From Chara braunii (Eukaryota > Streptophyta > Charophyceae > Charales > Characeae): a stretch of DNA of 44,587 nt. The stretch spans positions 115,556 through 160,142 of the forward strand of contig BFEA01000454.1 in the NCBI GenBank assembly GCA_003427395.1. Direction: 5' to 3'. How positions within the stretch are numbered: the stretch's first letter is position 1; every line of letters starts with the position of its first letter. Positions 10,851-19,475 of the stretch are shown piece after piece. The translations under genes and the position numbers were made by a program. The notes beneath the pieces were generated by a model that searched no databases, was not told the DNA's origin, and saw nothing but the letters and a program-made list of their open reading frames with translations.

Positions 10851-11050
10851 TGAGCTAGAAGGCGGATTCAAGACACCTCCCAGCCAAGGGCAAGCCAACT
10901 ATCTCAGTTGGTGAGCCTGAAGCATGCTGCCACAGGGACCCGTGGGGGATGGAATGAACGACGCGGGAATCGAACACAGGACCTCCCGAATGCCACTTAC
11001 GTGCTCTACCAACCGAGCTAGGCCGCTGGCCCATGCAGTAACAAATCCTA
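10850..11050 (-). repeat. tRNA-derived SINE-like element
   Basis: On the minus strand GGCCTAGCTCGGTTGGTAGA (about 11023-11004) is an excellent pol III A box with D-arm, and GTGTTCGATTCCCGCG (10976-10961) is a B box. Spacing fits a tRNA, but the T-stem has mismatched pairs and no clean 7-bp acceptor stem is found, so it is a tRNA-derived repeat and not a tRNA gene. A second A-box-like string on the plus strand (CTATCTCAGTTGGTGAGCC, about 10899-10917) lies in the body of the element. Confidence 0.7.
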
Positions 11051-11321
11051 ATAACCACGCCCAGCGTGACTATTCAGACGCTTTCTTTCCAGACGAGACC
11101 ACAGGAGACCAAGACAAGCCGCATGAGCCACAGAAGTCGTACCCAACCACCTGCTAACACACAAACGACACTTTTACTGTCACCAGCTTAGACTTTTCGG
11201 GACTTCTCCTGCCACATCAGCATCACCAATTCATTTTTTCCTGAAGGCACGATGACAAGGAACATGCAGCGGTACTGATTGTGATGAACCCATGGTCAAA
11301 CCCCAGGAAAAAAAAAAAAAA

Positions 11322-11405
11322 CACTCACGATCAAATCTCAGAAACTCGCAATCAAACCTCAGAAACTCACAATCAAATCTCAGAAACTCATGATCAAATC
11401 TCGCA
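11322..11405 (+). repeat. Short tandem repeat, ~21-bp unit, four copies
   Basis: Four head-to-tail copies of ATCAAATCTCAGAAACTC plus two or three variable bases. Related fragments continue to about 11525. The copies abut with no spacers, so this is a minisatellite. Confidence 0.85.
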
Positions 11406-11525
11406 ACGCATTCACAAACATTCTGAAGGGAAGATGACGGGGACCACGCCGCATCACAAAGTGAACTTTGGAAACTCACTCAAACTGAACTTCGGAAACT
11501 CGCTATCAAATCTCACTGTTTCTCG

Positions 11526-11900
11526 CATGAATTCACAAGGCTCGAATCAATGATAAAAACAAATTGAGAAAGCAATGAGCAACAAGACAGTGTGGAGACA
11601 AAGAGCGAAAACATAGAAATATCTCAATCATATAAACAATGAATATAACGTTCAGATTGCTTCTCCCGCTTCTTCCGCAGGATTCCTTCTCCCCATATCA
11701 TCGCCGCCAATCCGACACAATGTCAACTGCCAAGGCACCATGTGTACCGCACCTGGTCTATCCCAGGGTAGTAGTGCACTGACGAGAGGACTCCAAATGA
11801 CGATGGCAATCGTGCCAGGCGCCATCGAATCGCATTCATCAATTACGACGACCACAATGCCTCCCTGAAGCTATGGCGATTTTCGCTCTCCTTTCTTTCT
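11526..11900. other. Gene-free stretch
   Basis: Nothing recognised; short ORFs on both strands have no family features. Confidence 0.45.
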
Positions 11901-12004
11901 AAATTTGGACCCTTTTTTTTCTCGATATCTGCGTGTCATTCTTGCGCAGGGGCCATGCTAATCTTCTCCGCATCATTCCATTTTTTATGAATGTCCCAGA
12001 GGAC
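11901..12004 (-). pseudogene. U6 spliceosomal snRNA pseudogene
   Basis: Read on the minus strand, the segment follows U6 over its whole length: 5' stem GTCCTCTGGGACATTC, then GAGAAGATTAGCATGG, CCCCTGCGCAAGAATGACAC, GCAGATATCGAG and GGTCCAAATTT. The AGC triad and the Mg-binding stem-loop region are kept. The ACAGAGA box, which pairs with the 5' splice site, reads GCGGAGA. An A8 run is inserted before GGTCC, and the pol III terminator is only TTT. No plant upstream element or TATA box was seen 5' of it (positions above 12004). It is most likely a retroposed dead copy. Confidence 0.88.
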
Positions 12005-13040
12005 ATGACTTTCACTTTCCTCCCTTAACCCCACAAACACAACTGCCACACCCTCTCTCTCTAATAGCACAGCACCAACAGCACGAAGACGGGATGTCTG
12101 GCGTGCAATCGTTGAGGCTTTTACGGTCTTAGACTTCCTTTCCTGCTGCTTGTCCGCACCGATGCATTCATTATTTGATACTCGGCGGAGGTTTCTTTAT
12201 TTTTTATATGTATGTCTTGAAAGAATAGAAAACAAAAAAAAGAAAATGTTAATCTTGGAGACGTAAATATGTTAACTTCGGAGATGAATGGCCATCTCCC
12301 TCGTCCTCTGGGAGCCTTCTCCTTCAGGCAGCTATGGCTGCCAGCCAACAGGTTACCGCCTCTGCACACCTTCGTCTTGCCAACCCTCATAGAACAGTTA
12401 CCTCCTCCTTCCAGTCTCCACCCCAGACCCTCCTCTGCACCTCCTGTGCGCGGACGACCAGACAAGCTCCAAACCACAGCACCATCTCTGAGTCTTTGAT
12501 GACAAATGTTGACTGAGTCTTTGATGAAGAACGCTGATAGATGCAACCGCTGGTCTTATCTGCGGCATCTAGTCTAAGGGCTGAACACTCCCCAGGTAAG
12601 CACTTTCCAGGTAAGCTTCCTCTTTTCCCAAGCCCTGGACGCTACACCATATCTCCCTTCTTCTCTTGCTCGCATCTATGGTGCGTCAGCAGCGCCTTCT
12701 CTTAAATGCCTACCACTCTCTCTCCTGGTCTAGCTATGGCAGCCTCACACAGTGCTGGCAATCGAGCAGCAGCACGCCAGCCTCCAGCAGGCACAGATTT
12801 TGTAGCCGTGCTGACTCGGCCTGGCCTGGCCTGGCCTGCCTCAGGTTACCTCCTCGGTCGGCTACGGTTTTCATATCTGAACGGCCAAGATTTCGCCGCA
12901 CACTGTTCACCTGGACTCAGCAGGCCTTGGAAGCTTCTACCAACTCCAGCTCAGCCTTTTGATCGTCTGTTATCATGGCGGTAGTTGACTCCTGAGAAAT
13001 TTTTGACTCTCGACTTCTGAGCCCGGCTTGGGCCTGACTG
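12005..13040. other. Gene-free, moderately GC-rich stretch
   Basis: Several overlapping ORFs of 60-140 codons occur on both strands (12121-12984), but none shows motifs, codon bias or a partner exon that I recognise. A CTCT-rich bit lies near 12050. Confidence 0.4.
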
Positions 13041-13054
13041 TTGGTTTTCCTAGG

Positions 13055-13637
13055 GCTCTACGTTGACTTCGAAGGCCCTAGGAGCACCCCTATTTGACCC
13101 TTTAGACCCTTGACCCCAGGCCTCCCTAGGAGCACCCCTATTTCGTGCCTCTTGGAAAAGCTAGACACATATCCTGTGATGAGGAATCAGATTAAGGCCT
13201 GGTTGAAAGCAGACATTATGACTGGTTTCGGCCTTCGGCCGCCTATAACTAAATATAACTCTGGCGAGCCTCAAGTTATATCGCCTTTACTGGCCAACCC
13301 TGCTTCTAAGGCCCTAGGAGCACCCCTGTTTGACCCTTTAGACCCTTGACCCCAGGCCTCCCTAGGAGCACCCCTATTTGACCCTTTAGAGTCTAGACCC
13401 TTGACCCCAGACCTCCCTAGGAGNTTTGACCCTTTAGACCCTTGACCCCAGGCCTCCCTAGGAGCACCCCTATTTGACCCTTTAGAGTCTAGACCCTTGA
13501 CCCCAGACCTCCCTAGGAGCACCCCTAGTTGACCCTTTAGACCCTTGACCTCAGGCCTCCTTAGGAGCACCCCTATTTGACCCTTTAGACCCTTGACCCC
13601 AGGCCTCCCTAGGAGCACCCCTATTTGACCCTTTAGA
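13055..13637. repeat. 48-bp minisatellite, interrupted
   Basis: Units start CCTAGGAGCACCCCTATTTG, then ACCCTTTAGACCCTTGACCC, then CAGGCCTC (48 bp); a variant carries seven extra bases, GTCTAGA (55 bp). About one and a half units lie at 13063-13142 and a longer array at 13306-13637, running into the N gap. Between them sit about 160 bp of unrelated sequence, bounded by near-identical AAGGCCCTAGGAGCACCCC. The single N at 13424 cuts one unit. The minus-strand ORF across the array is only the repeat translated. Confidence 0.9.
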
Positions 13638-14083
13638 NNNNNNNNNNNNNNNNNNNNNNNNNNNNNNNNNNNNNNNNNNNNNNNNNNNNNNNNNNNNNNN
13701 NNNNNNNNNNNNNNNNNNNNNNNNNNNNNNNNNNNNNNNNNNNNNNNNNNNNNNNNNNNNNNNNNNNNNNNNNNNNNNNNNNNNNNNNNNNNNNNNNNNN
13801 NNNNNNNNNNNNNNNNNNNNNNNNNNNNNNNNNNNNNNNNNNNNNNNNNNNNNNNNNNNNNNNNNNNNNNNNNNNNNNNNNNNNNNNNNNNNNNNNNNNN
13901 NNNNNNNNNNNNNNNNNNNNNNNNNNNNNNNNNNNNNNNNNNNNNNNNNNNNNNNNNNNNNNNNNNNNNNNNNNNNNNNNNNNNNNNNNNNNNNNNNNNN
14001 NNNNNNNNNNNNNNNNNNNNNNNNNNNNNNNNNNNNNNNNNNNNNNNNNNNNNNNNNNNNNNNNNNNNNNNNNNNNNNNNNNN
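13638..14083. other. Assembly gap (446 N)
   Basis: Unsequenced; lies inside or next to the minisatellite. Confidence 0.99.
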
Positions 14084-14180
14084 CCCCTCGCCCCCGCTCG
14101 GTTCCCCGACCCCAACACCCTCTCCCCCTCCTCCCCTCCCCCAGGGCTCTCCACCCGATACCCTCACACCTCCTTTCCCC
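14084..14180. repeat. C-rich low-complexity tract
   Basis: Almost only C with some T, A and G, emerging from the gap. On the minus strand it is G-rich and resembles the 24-kb minisatellite, so a related array may fill the gap. Confidence 0.5.
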
Positions 14181-14593
14181 CCTGCCCTGAACATCTCATT
14201 AGGCCAGACGGTTTTAGCGTACATCAGCAGGTGCTCTCCCTAAATAAGGATGGGACTGCAACAAAAAGGCAACTCAAGGCAGATAGCAGTTTATTGGACA
14301 ACGGCAGCAACGAAGCGGGATATGGGCTCACACGGACTACACATATAGACAGCCTGCATACCCATTGGCGGAAAGGCCCCGGGGATGGCCTGGTCTCCCT
14401 CTACCCGTCGGCGCAATCAGATAATCCATCTTCGGGGTTCTACAGCAAAGATAGCCAGTGGAGAATAGATTGGGTACTTTCTATATTGGACATGTAGCAT
14501 ATCCAGAGCTGGCTCAGAACAACCACAGCAGGAACTAGGCGTAGGTAGTAGCATTCCAGCTGTCTTACTCCTCACAATGCAATGTGTGACAAT

Positions 14594-14682
14594 GGGACGC
14601 TGAACCCGGTTTGCAGCAGGTGATGCTCCCCACCAACAGATGGAGCCTTCCAACGCAAAAAAAAAAAAAAAAAAAAAAAAAA
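14594..14682 (+). repeat. SINE-like family 1, copy 4, with poly(A) tail
   Basis: The core GGGACGCTGAACCCGGTTTG, then CAGCAGGTGATGCTCCCCACC and AACAGATGGAGCC, is followed by A26 (14657-14682). Best-preserved copy of the family in the window. Confidence 0.7.
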
Positions 14683-14689
14683 GACTTCA

Positions 14690-14770
14690 CATCCAGTTGT
14701 ATGTGTACTGGAGTTTGAACCCGGGTCATTGCAGGTGCACTGATTGTGCTCAGAGACAGGAGTATCTGAC
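14690..14770 (-). repeat. tRNA-like B box fragment
   Basis: The minus strand reads CCCGGGTTCAAACTCC (14726-14711), a good pol III B box, with a possible poor A box upstream (TGAGCACAATCAGTGCA, about 14753-14737). Probably an old tRNA-derived repeat; not a tRNA gene. Confidence 0.45.
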
Positions 14771-14807
14771 AGCCTGGTGTGAACTCTTCAAAGGATTAAA
14801 TCATTAA

Positions 14808-14932
14808 AATGATCTTCATTGGTACACCCCTGACCCGTTGAAATATGGACCGAAGTTCAAATCCTTAAAACAAAAAACAAAAAAGGTTCTTCTGTCAACC
14901 TGAGCTGGTCAGTGGTCCCAGAAACTGAAAGC
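14808..14932 (+). repeat. tRNA-derived SINE-like family 2, copy 1
   Basis: GGTACACCCCTGACCCGTTG, AAATATGGACC and AAGTTCAAATCC (B box) match the element at 32523-32650. Both continue into an ACCTG-GCTGGTCAGT tail. The A box half is eroded here. The LTR of element B begins directly after this repeat, so element B inserted at its end. Confidence 0.65.
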
Positions 14933-14936
14933 AAAC
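14933..14936. other. Target-site duplication of element B, left
   Basis: AAAC directly before the left LTR matches AAAC directly after the right LTR (23719-23722). Four bases is slightly shorter than the five usual for Ty3/gypsy, but sits exactly at the TG...CA ends. Confidence 0.7.
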
Positions 14937-15886
14937 TGCAAGGAAGCTGAGCGATAGCGAACTTCAGAAATCAAACAGCATCATACACATAACACCAGAT
15001 AGTTGTGACCTCAAACCAACAGCAGAATTGCATCACGACTTTCACCAAATAAGAACACACCAAGAGCTCATAATTGACAATGCTGGAATAGTCTCATCAT
15101 CATCATCAACGAAGAACCAATGTTGATCTCCTATATGGCGCTCGGCGCCCAGACTACAGATGGCAGATCCCATCTAGCCTACTCTACAATGCCACCGGAT
15201 GACGTCAACAGCTTCACCGAAGTACGAGCAGATCTCGGACAATGCCGTCGCTTCTAGCACCAGGTATGTCTCTCGTATCACTCACAACCTCATTCCCCAA
15301 CTCACAGACGCCACTTGCACCCAAGGACCACCCTGCGGCCCATCCAGCTTACAGCAGCGCAGCTCGGCTATGGCTGCCTGCTCCTTCCAGCTCGCCCGTG
15401 AGCGCGTGAGCCTGGCAGGCGATAGCGCAGCAGCGCTTGCACACAAAGCAGCCAGTGCCCGAATGCCCGATGAGGAGGCAGGCCCTTTGCTATATGGAAG
15501 TGGCCTGCCTGCGTTCTGTCCCAGGCTGCGCTGGGCCTTTCCCAAGAAGCTTCCGGTAGGCCCCGGTAGGCCCCGGTAGGCTGAGGCCCAGTCCGAACAA
15601 CTCAGGCCCAGGGCCTGTGGTGGTTGCTTGCGCCCAACTGCCATCGGCCTGTGTCTGGCCCACATCCCGTATCCAGCCCAGGGCCTGCCTTTGATACATG
15701 CAAACAGGCTGCCCAGGGCATGGGTTCTTTCAACCAACTGGCGCTGCGCAACTGCCTGAATTTCCCTGAGTTGCGTGGTGGCCAGAAAAGGGCCCTGAGG
15801 GCCTCGTCGAGCCTGCCGTCACTTAGGGCGGCCGACATACTGTTTGGCAGGGCCTCAAAGGAGCTCATCGGGGCTTAAGCCTCGCA
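14937..15886 (-). repeat. 3' LTR of element B
   Basis: 950 bp beginning TGCAAGGAAG and ending GCCTCGCA on the plus strand; matches 22723-23718. Specific to this copy is a run of three CCGGTAGGCC-type units near 15553-15582. It contains the short palindrome GGCGCTCGGCGCC (15137-15149). ORFs inside it are LTR sequence, not genes. Confidence 0.95.
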
Positions 15887-15896
15887 TTCCCTCCTT
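15887..15896 (-). promoter_or_regulatory. Polypurine tract of element B
   Basis: AAGGAGGGAA on the minus strand abuts the 3' LTR. This is where plus-strand DNA synthesis would start in reverse transcription. Confidence 0.8.
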
Positions 15897-15923
15897 CATA
15901 ACTTCTATAGTCCTCTGAGAAGT

Positions 15924-16790
15924 TCAGTCTTCAATGATCTGGCGCTTCCCCTTCTGCAGAGATTTCTCGTATTGGGCTATGACTTGAGGAGCGGTCTGCA
16001 TGAGTTCCTCCCGGGTGAACCAGCGGTCCTCCTTTGGATCAATATGATGCCGGAACCGAACGCGGTATTGCAGCTTCGGTTTCGGAGGACGTCCCCTGCC
16101 TGTTGGTCTTGGAACTGGCAGCTCCCTGTGATCCACGATATCATCAATGTCCACTTCTCCATCCATGGTTGGGGGCAGCATTGAGCGGCGAGAAGGAAAC
16201 TGGTCTGTTTGCTTGAAAGGTGCAAGTTTGGAGGCATGAAAGACAGGATAAGTGCGGAGATGACCAGGGATCCGGATTACATAAGACGGCCCATCCGGAT
16301 CAGTCCCGACAATGTCTAAGACCTCCCACGGCCCAAAGTACTGAGGCATGAGCTTGTGGGAAATCCCGTGCTCCTGTCCCAGTTCTGAGGACTTAACCCA
16401 GACTCTGTCCCCAACCTGAAATGCAGACGGGCGGCGATGTTTGTTCTCAGATTCTATCATTGCCGCCTGAGCCTTCTGCATTTGTTCCACTGCCTGCTGC
16501 ATCTTCTGCTCATATCGGTATGCAAATTCTGAAGTATTGGGTGCAGCAGATGACTGATTTTCAGGTAGTAAGAAGTCTAGAGGCAGTCTAGGTTTGAAGG
16601 TCAGTAGCAGACTGTTAGGGCTCACTCCGGTGGCGCTGTGCACAGCATTGTTATACAGACTGGCGATGAGAGCAAGCTTCTCGTCCCAGTCGACCAGATT
16701 GGGCTTGATGTAATGCCGCAAGAGGTGTTGGACAGCGCGATTCAATTGTTCGGCCTGACCATTGGCCTCGGGGTGATTACCCGAAGTCAT
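15924..16790 (-). pseudogene. Element B pol, 3' part: integrase end plus chromodomain
   Basis: A 288-codon open piece in the same frame as 18287-16806 and cut off from it only by the TAG at 16806-16808. Residues 1-16 hold the end of the integrase core: HPEANGQAEQ supplies the catalytic Glu (E14). Then come SLYNNAVHSATGVSPN, the GPY/F-like module (GDRVWVKS at 127-134, YFGPWEVLDIVG at 151-162, YVIRIP) and a chromodomain at about 213-276 (DIDDIVDHREL ... YRVRFR ... DRWFTREELMQTAPQVIAQYEKS). Chromodomains of chromoviruses guide integration toward modified histone H3 (family knowledge). The domain here looks complete. The piece ends with a basic tail (KGKRQ). Confidence 0.9.
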
Positions 16791-16805
16791 CTGCAGCTGT
16801 GTTCC

Positions 16806-18293
16806 CTATTCGGCAGCAGCAGCCTTCCACAACTCACTTGTAAATCTGACATCCCTGTCACTCACGATTGACTTGGGTAGACCAAAATCTCTTACCAAGT
16901 TCTCTTTGAACAGTCTGATAACGTACTCGGTTTTCGCTGTCTCCGGCGTGGCTATCAACCTAGCATATTTACTAAATCTGTCCACGATGACAAAGATATG
17001 TCTCATCCCGCTCTTGCTGGTGATCAGCGTATCCATGAAGTCCATGGACAAACTCTCACCAGGCCTTTCCGGAATCAGAAGGGGCTTCTGGAGCCCAAGA
17101 GGAGCCTGAGAACGTGGCTTGTCTCTCTGACATACCTGATAGGTCTCCACGTACAGTTGGGCATCTCGCATCATCGTGGGCCACCAGAACCGCTGCAGCA
17201 GATTGGCTGCTGTCTTTTTATAGCCAAAATGGTCGGTGGCATCATGACACTTACCTAAAAATAAACTACGCAAAGACTCTCTATTTGGGACACACAATCG
17301 TTTATTCCCTGCCTTCTCAAGGAACAGCAAGTCGTTGACCAACTCAAACTTGGCAGAAGTTTTTTTATCCTTCGCCTCAAATCTGCGTATGATCTCAGAC
17401 ATGAACTGATCCTCGCGATGGGCTTCCACCAAAGAGCGAGTAAGGTCGTCCGTAAGATCGAACTCGGTAATCAGCGCACCTGAGAAATCAGGTCTACGCG
17501 ACAAGGCATCAACAACCTTATTGTACTCCCCTTTCAAGCACTGCGGGTCAAAGTCATACTGCTCAATGACTTCGATCCAACGCTTCAAAGCGTCAGAGAG
17601 CACCGACTGAGTTCTCATCCATCTCAAAGTCTGATGATCAGTCCTGAGGATGAAGAACCTCCCAAGGAAATAGTGCCTCCAATAGGTCAGAGCCTTGTAA
17701 ACCGCATAGAGGTCCTTCTCAGAGGTGGACTTGGCCAACTTCTGAGACGGCATTTTCTTGGACATGTACTCAACTGGCCTCAACTTTTTCCCCTCGTGTT
17801 GTGCAAGTACGGCGCCTATGCCATATTGGCTAGCATCCGTAGTTACTATAAATGGCTTGTCAGGATCAGGAAGTTTCAAGACCTCATGATGCGTCAACGC
17901 ATGCTTCAGATGCCTGAAAGCAGCCTCGCACCTGTGTGTCCACTCCCATGGGGTGTCAAGGCGGGTGAGGTCAGTCAAAGGGGCGGCAACTATGCTATAG
18001 TTCTTCACAAAATCGCGATAGTAGTCAGTCATCCCTAAGAAAGACCTCATCTCAGTCACAGACTGAGGACACGGCCAGTCACGAATGCTGACCACCTTCG
18101 CGTCATCGAGCTTTAATCCATCCGCGGAAATCTCATGACCCAAGTACAAAACACGAGTGCGGCCAAACTCGCACTTCTCACCGTTAATCTTGAACTTGTG
18201 TTGTCGCAGAAGACTAAGGACTTTGTCCAAGTGTGCAACGTGCTCCTCAACAGTCTTACTAAAAACAAGTATGTCATCGAGGCACACGATGAC
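16806..18293 (-). pseudogene. Element B pol, middle part: RT end, RNase H, integrase
   Basis: The open piece begins at the RT catalytic box (CLDDILVFSK; Cys where Tyr is usual, both Asp kept) and runs about 495 codons. Counting from GTG at 18287, RNase H shows D151 (FIVTTDAS), D192 where Glu is usual (SEKDLYAVYKAL), and D217 (LRTDHQTL). The integrase finger has H348 and H353, but its C-X2-C pair is Y383-x-x-C386, a lost zinc ligand that one G-to-A change could explain. The integrase core keeps D416 (LSMDFMD) and D477 (VSDRD); the Glu lies after the TAG at 16806-16808. It is out of frame with the protease/RT start because of the deletion near 18294. Confidence 0.93.
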
Positions 18294-19453
18294 AGAAATG
18301 CGGTTTTGTGTTGATCCTCAGGCTGGATTGCAATCTGATGGTACCCGAACTTCAGATCTATCTTACTGAAGTACCGACACCCTTGCACTCTATCTAGCAA
18401 GTCATCGATGTGCGGTAGGGGCTCTCTGTTCTTGACAGTGATGGCATTGAGGCCCCTATAGTCAATGCACATCCTAAGTGTTCCTTCCTTTTTCTTAGGT
18501 ACAAATAGGACTGGTGAACCATAAGGAGAAACACTCAGCCGGATCCAACCCTTTTCTACGAGTTCCTTGAGTTGTCGGCGAAGCTCATCAAGCTCGCCTG
18601 GAGACATCCGATAGATCCTACCCTTCGGGATGCTTGACCCTGGGATAATCTCTATCGCATGGACGGCCTCCCTCTCAACAACCCCTGTCGGCTCTTCAAA
18701 TAGATCAGGGTACTTAGCGACTACTCCCTCTATCTCCGGCGGCATTTTCACCGGCTCGCCTGTGGCAGAGACATAAACTAGATACATACCCTCCTCCTGA
18801 TTTTGCTTATAGTAATTATAGAACGCGGCCGCACACATGCATCTGTGGGACTCAATCAGACTACTAGCTTTAAACTTATGAATTTTGGCGGTCCCTCCAC
18901 CTGGCAAAGTGTGTTTGACCACTTTTCGGTCCCAGTCAAACTGGGGTTGTGCCACAGAGAGGTAGTACATACCTAACAACATATCCATGGGGAGTTCATC
19001 ACTCACCAGGAACGAGACGCGATGTCTCAGTTCCCCTCCTGTGTACGAGAAACAACACTCCACATTCAGGAGGTAGTCGTTGACTACCATGCGCTGTTTG
19101 TTGGCACAGGTCAACTCCACAGGTCGACTCAGGCGCTGCATTTGCCCCTGTAAGCGCAGCCTCTCAACGCACGCGCGACTAATGAAGTTTCGTGTCGAGC
19201 AAGTGTCATAGTAGGCCCCGGCCTTGCGGCCGCCAATGACCACCTCGCTGACAAACATCTCCCCCTTAGGGGCTTTAACTAATGTCGTCCAAGAAGCTAG
19301 CGGGTCTGATCTAGACCACTCCTCCTCTAGCTCCTCTAAGGACTCAAACACATTCATCGAACAGAGGCTCAATTGGTCTGAACGTGTTTGCGGGACGGCG
19401 ATGGAGTTTGGGCCATCTCTCGAGATGGTGAGGGTGTATCCACCACCTCGACC
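18294..19453 (-). pseudogene. Element B pol, 5' part: protease and first half of RT
   Basis: The frame is open from 19453; an ATG-like start is not obvious. Numbered from codon 19372, residues 50-150 are the aspartic protease, whose active loop reads YDTCST (D56) instead of D-S/T-G, and LPMDMLLGMYYL is the conserved later segment. RT starts near 240 with IEIIPGSSIPKGRIYRMSP, then [40 protein letters not shown] and QPEDQHKTAF (to 359). Homology stops there (18296). The text continues at once with the catalytic box in another frame, so about 110 bp (37 codons, estimated from element A), including the MPFGLTNAPATFQ motif, are missing. Confidence 0.92.
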
Positions 19454-19475
19454 CTAGCAGGAACAGCTACTATTC

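Noticed and set aside
10961-11023. Possible tRNA gene
   Set aside because: A and B boxes are good, but T-stem pairs fail and no acceptor stem closes; kept as SINE-like.
11322-11405. Direct repeats considered as a CRISPR array
   Set aside because: Units abut without spacers and the genome is clearly eukaryotic; it is a minisatellite.
12121-12984. ORFs of 60-141 codons
   Set aside because: Overlapping frames on both strands with no recognisable domain or consistent coding bias.
13271-14224. Long minus-strand ORF of 317 codons
   Set aside because: It reads through 446 N and a 48-bp minisatellite; openness is an artefact of N and of unit length divisible by three.
15199-15737. ORFs of 126 and 151 codons, repeated at 23060-23759
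   Set aside because: They lie inside both LTRs of element B; conservation between them is explained by LTR identity.
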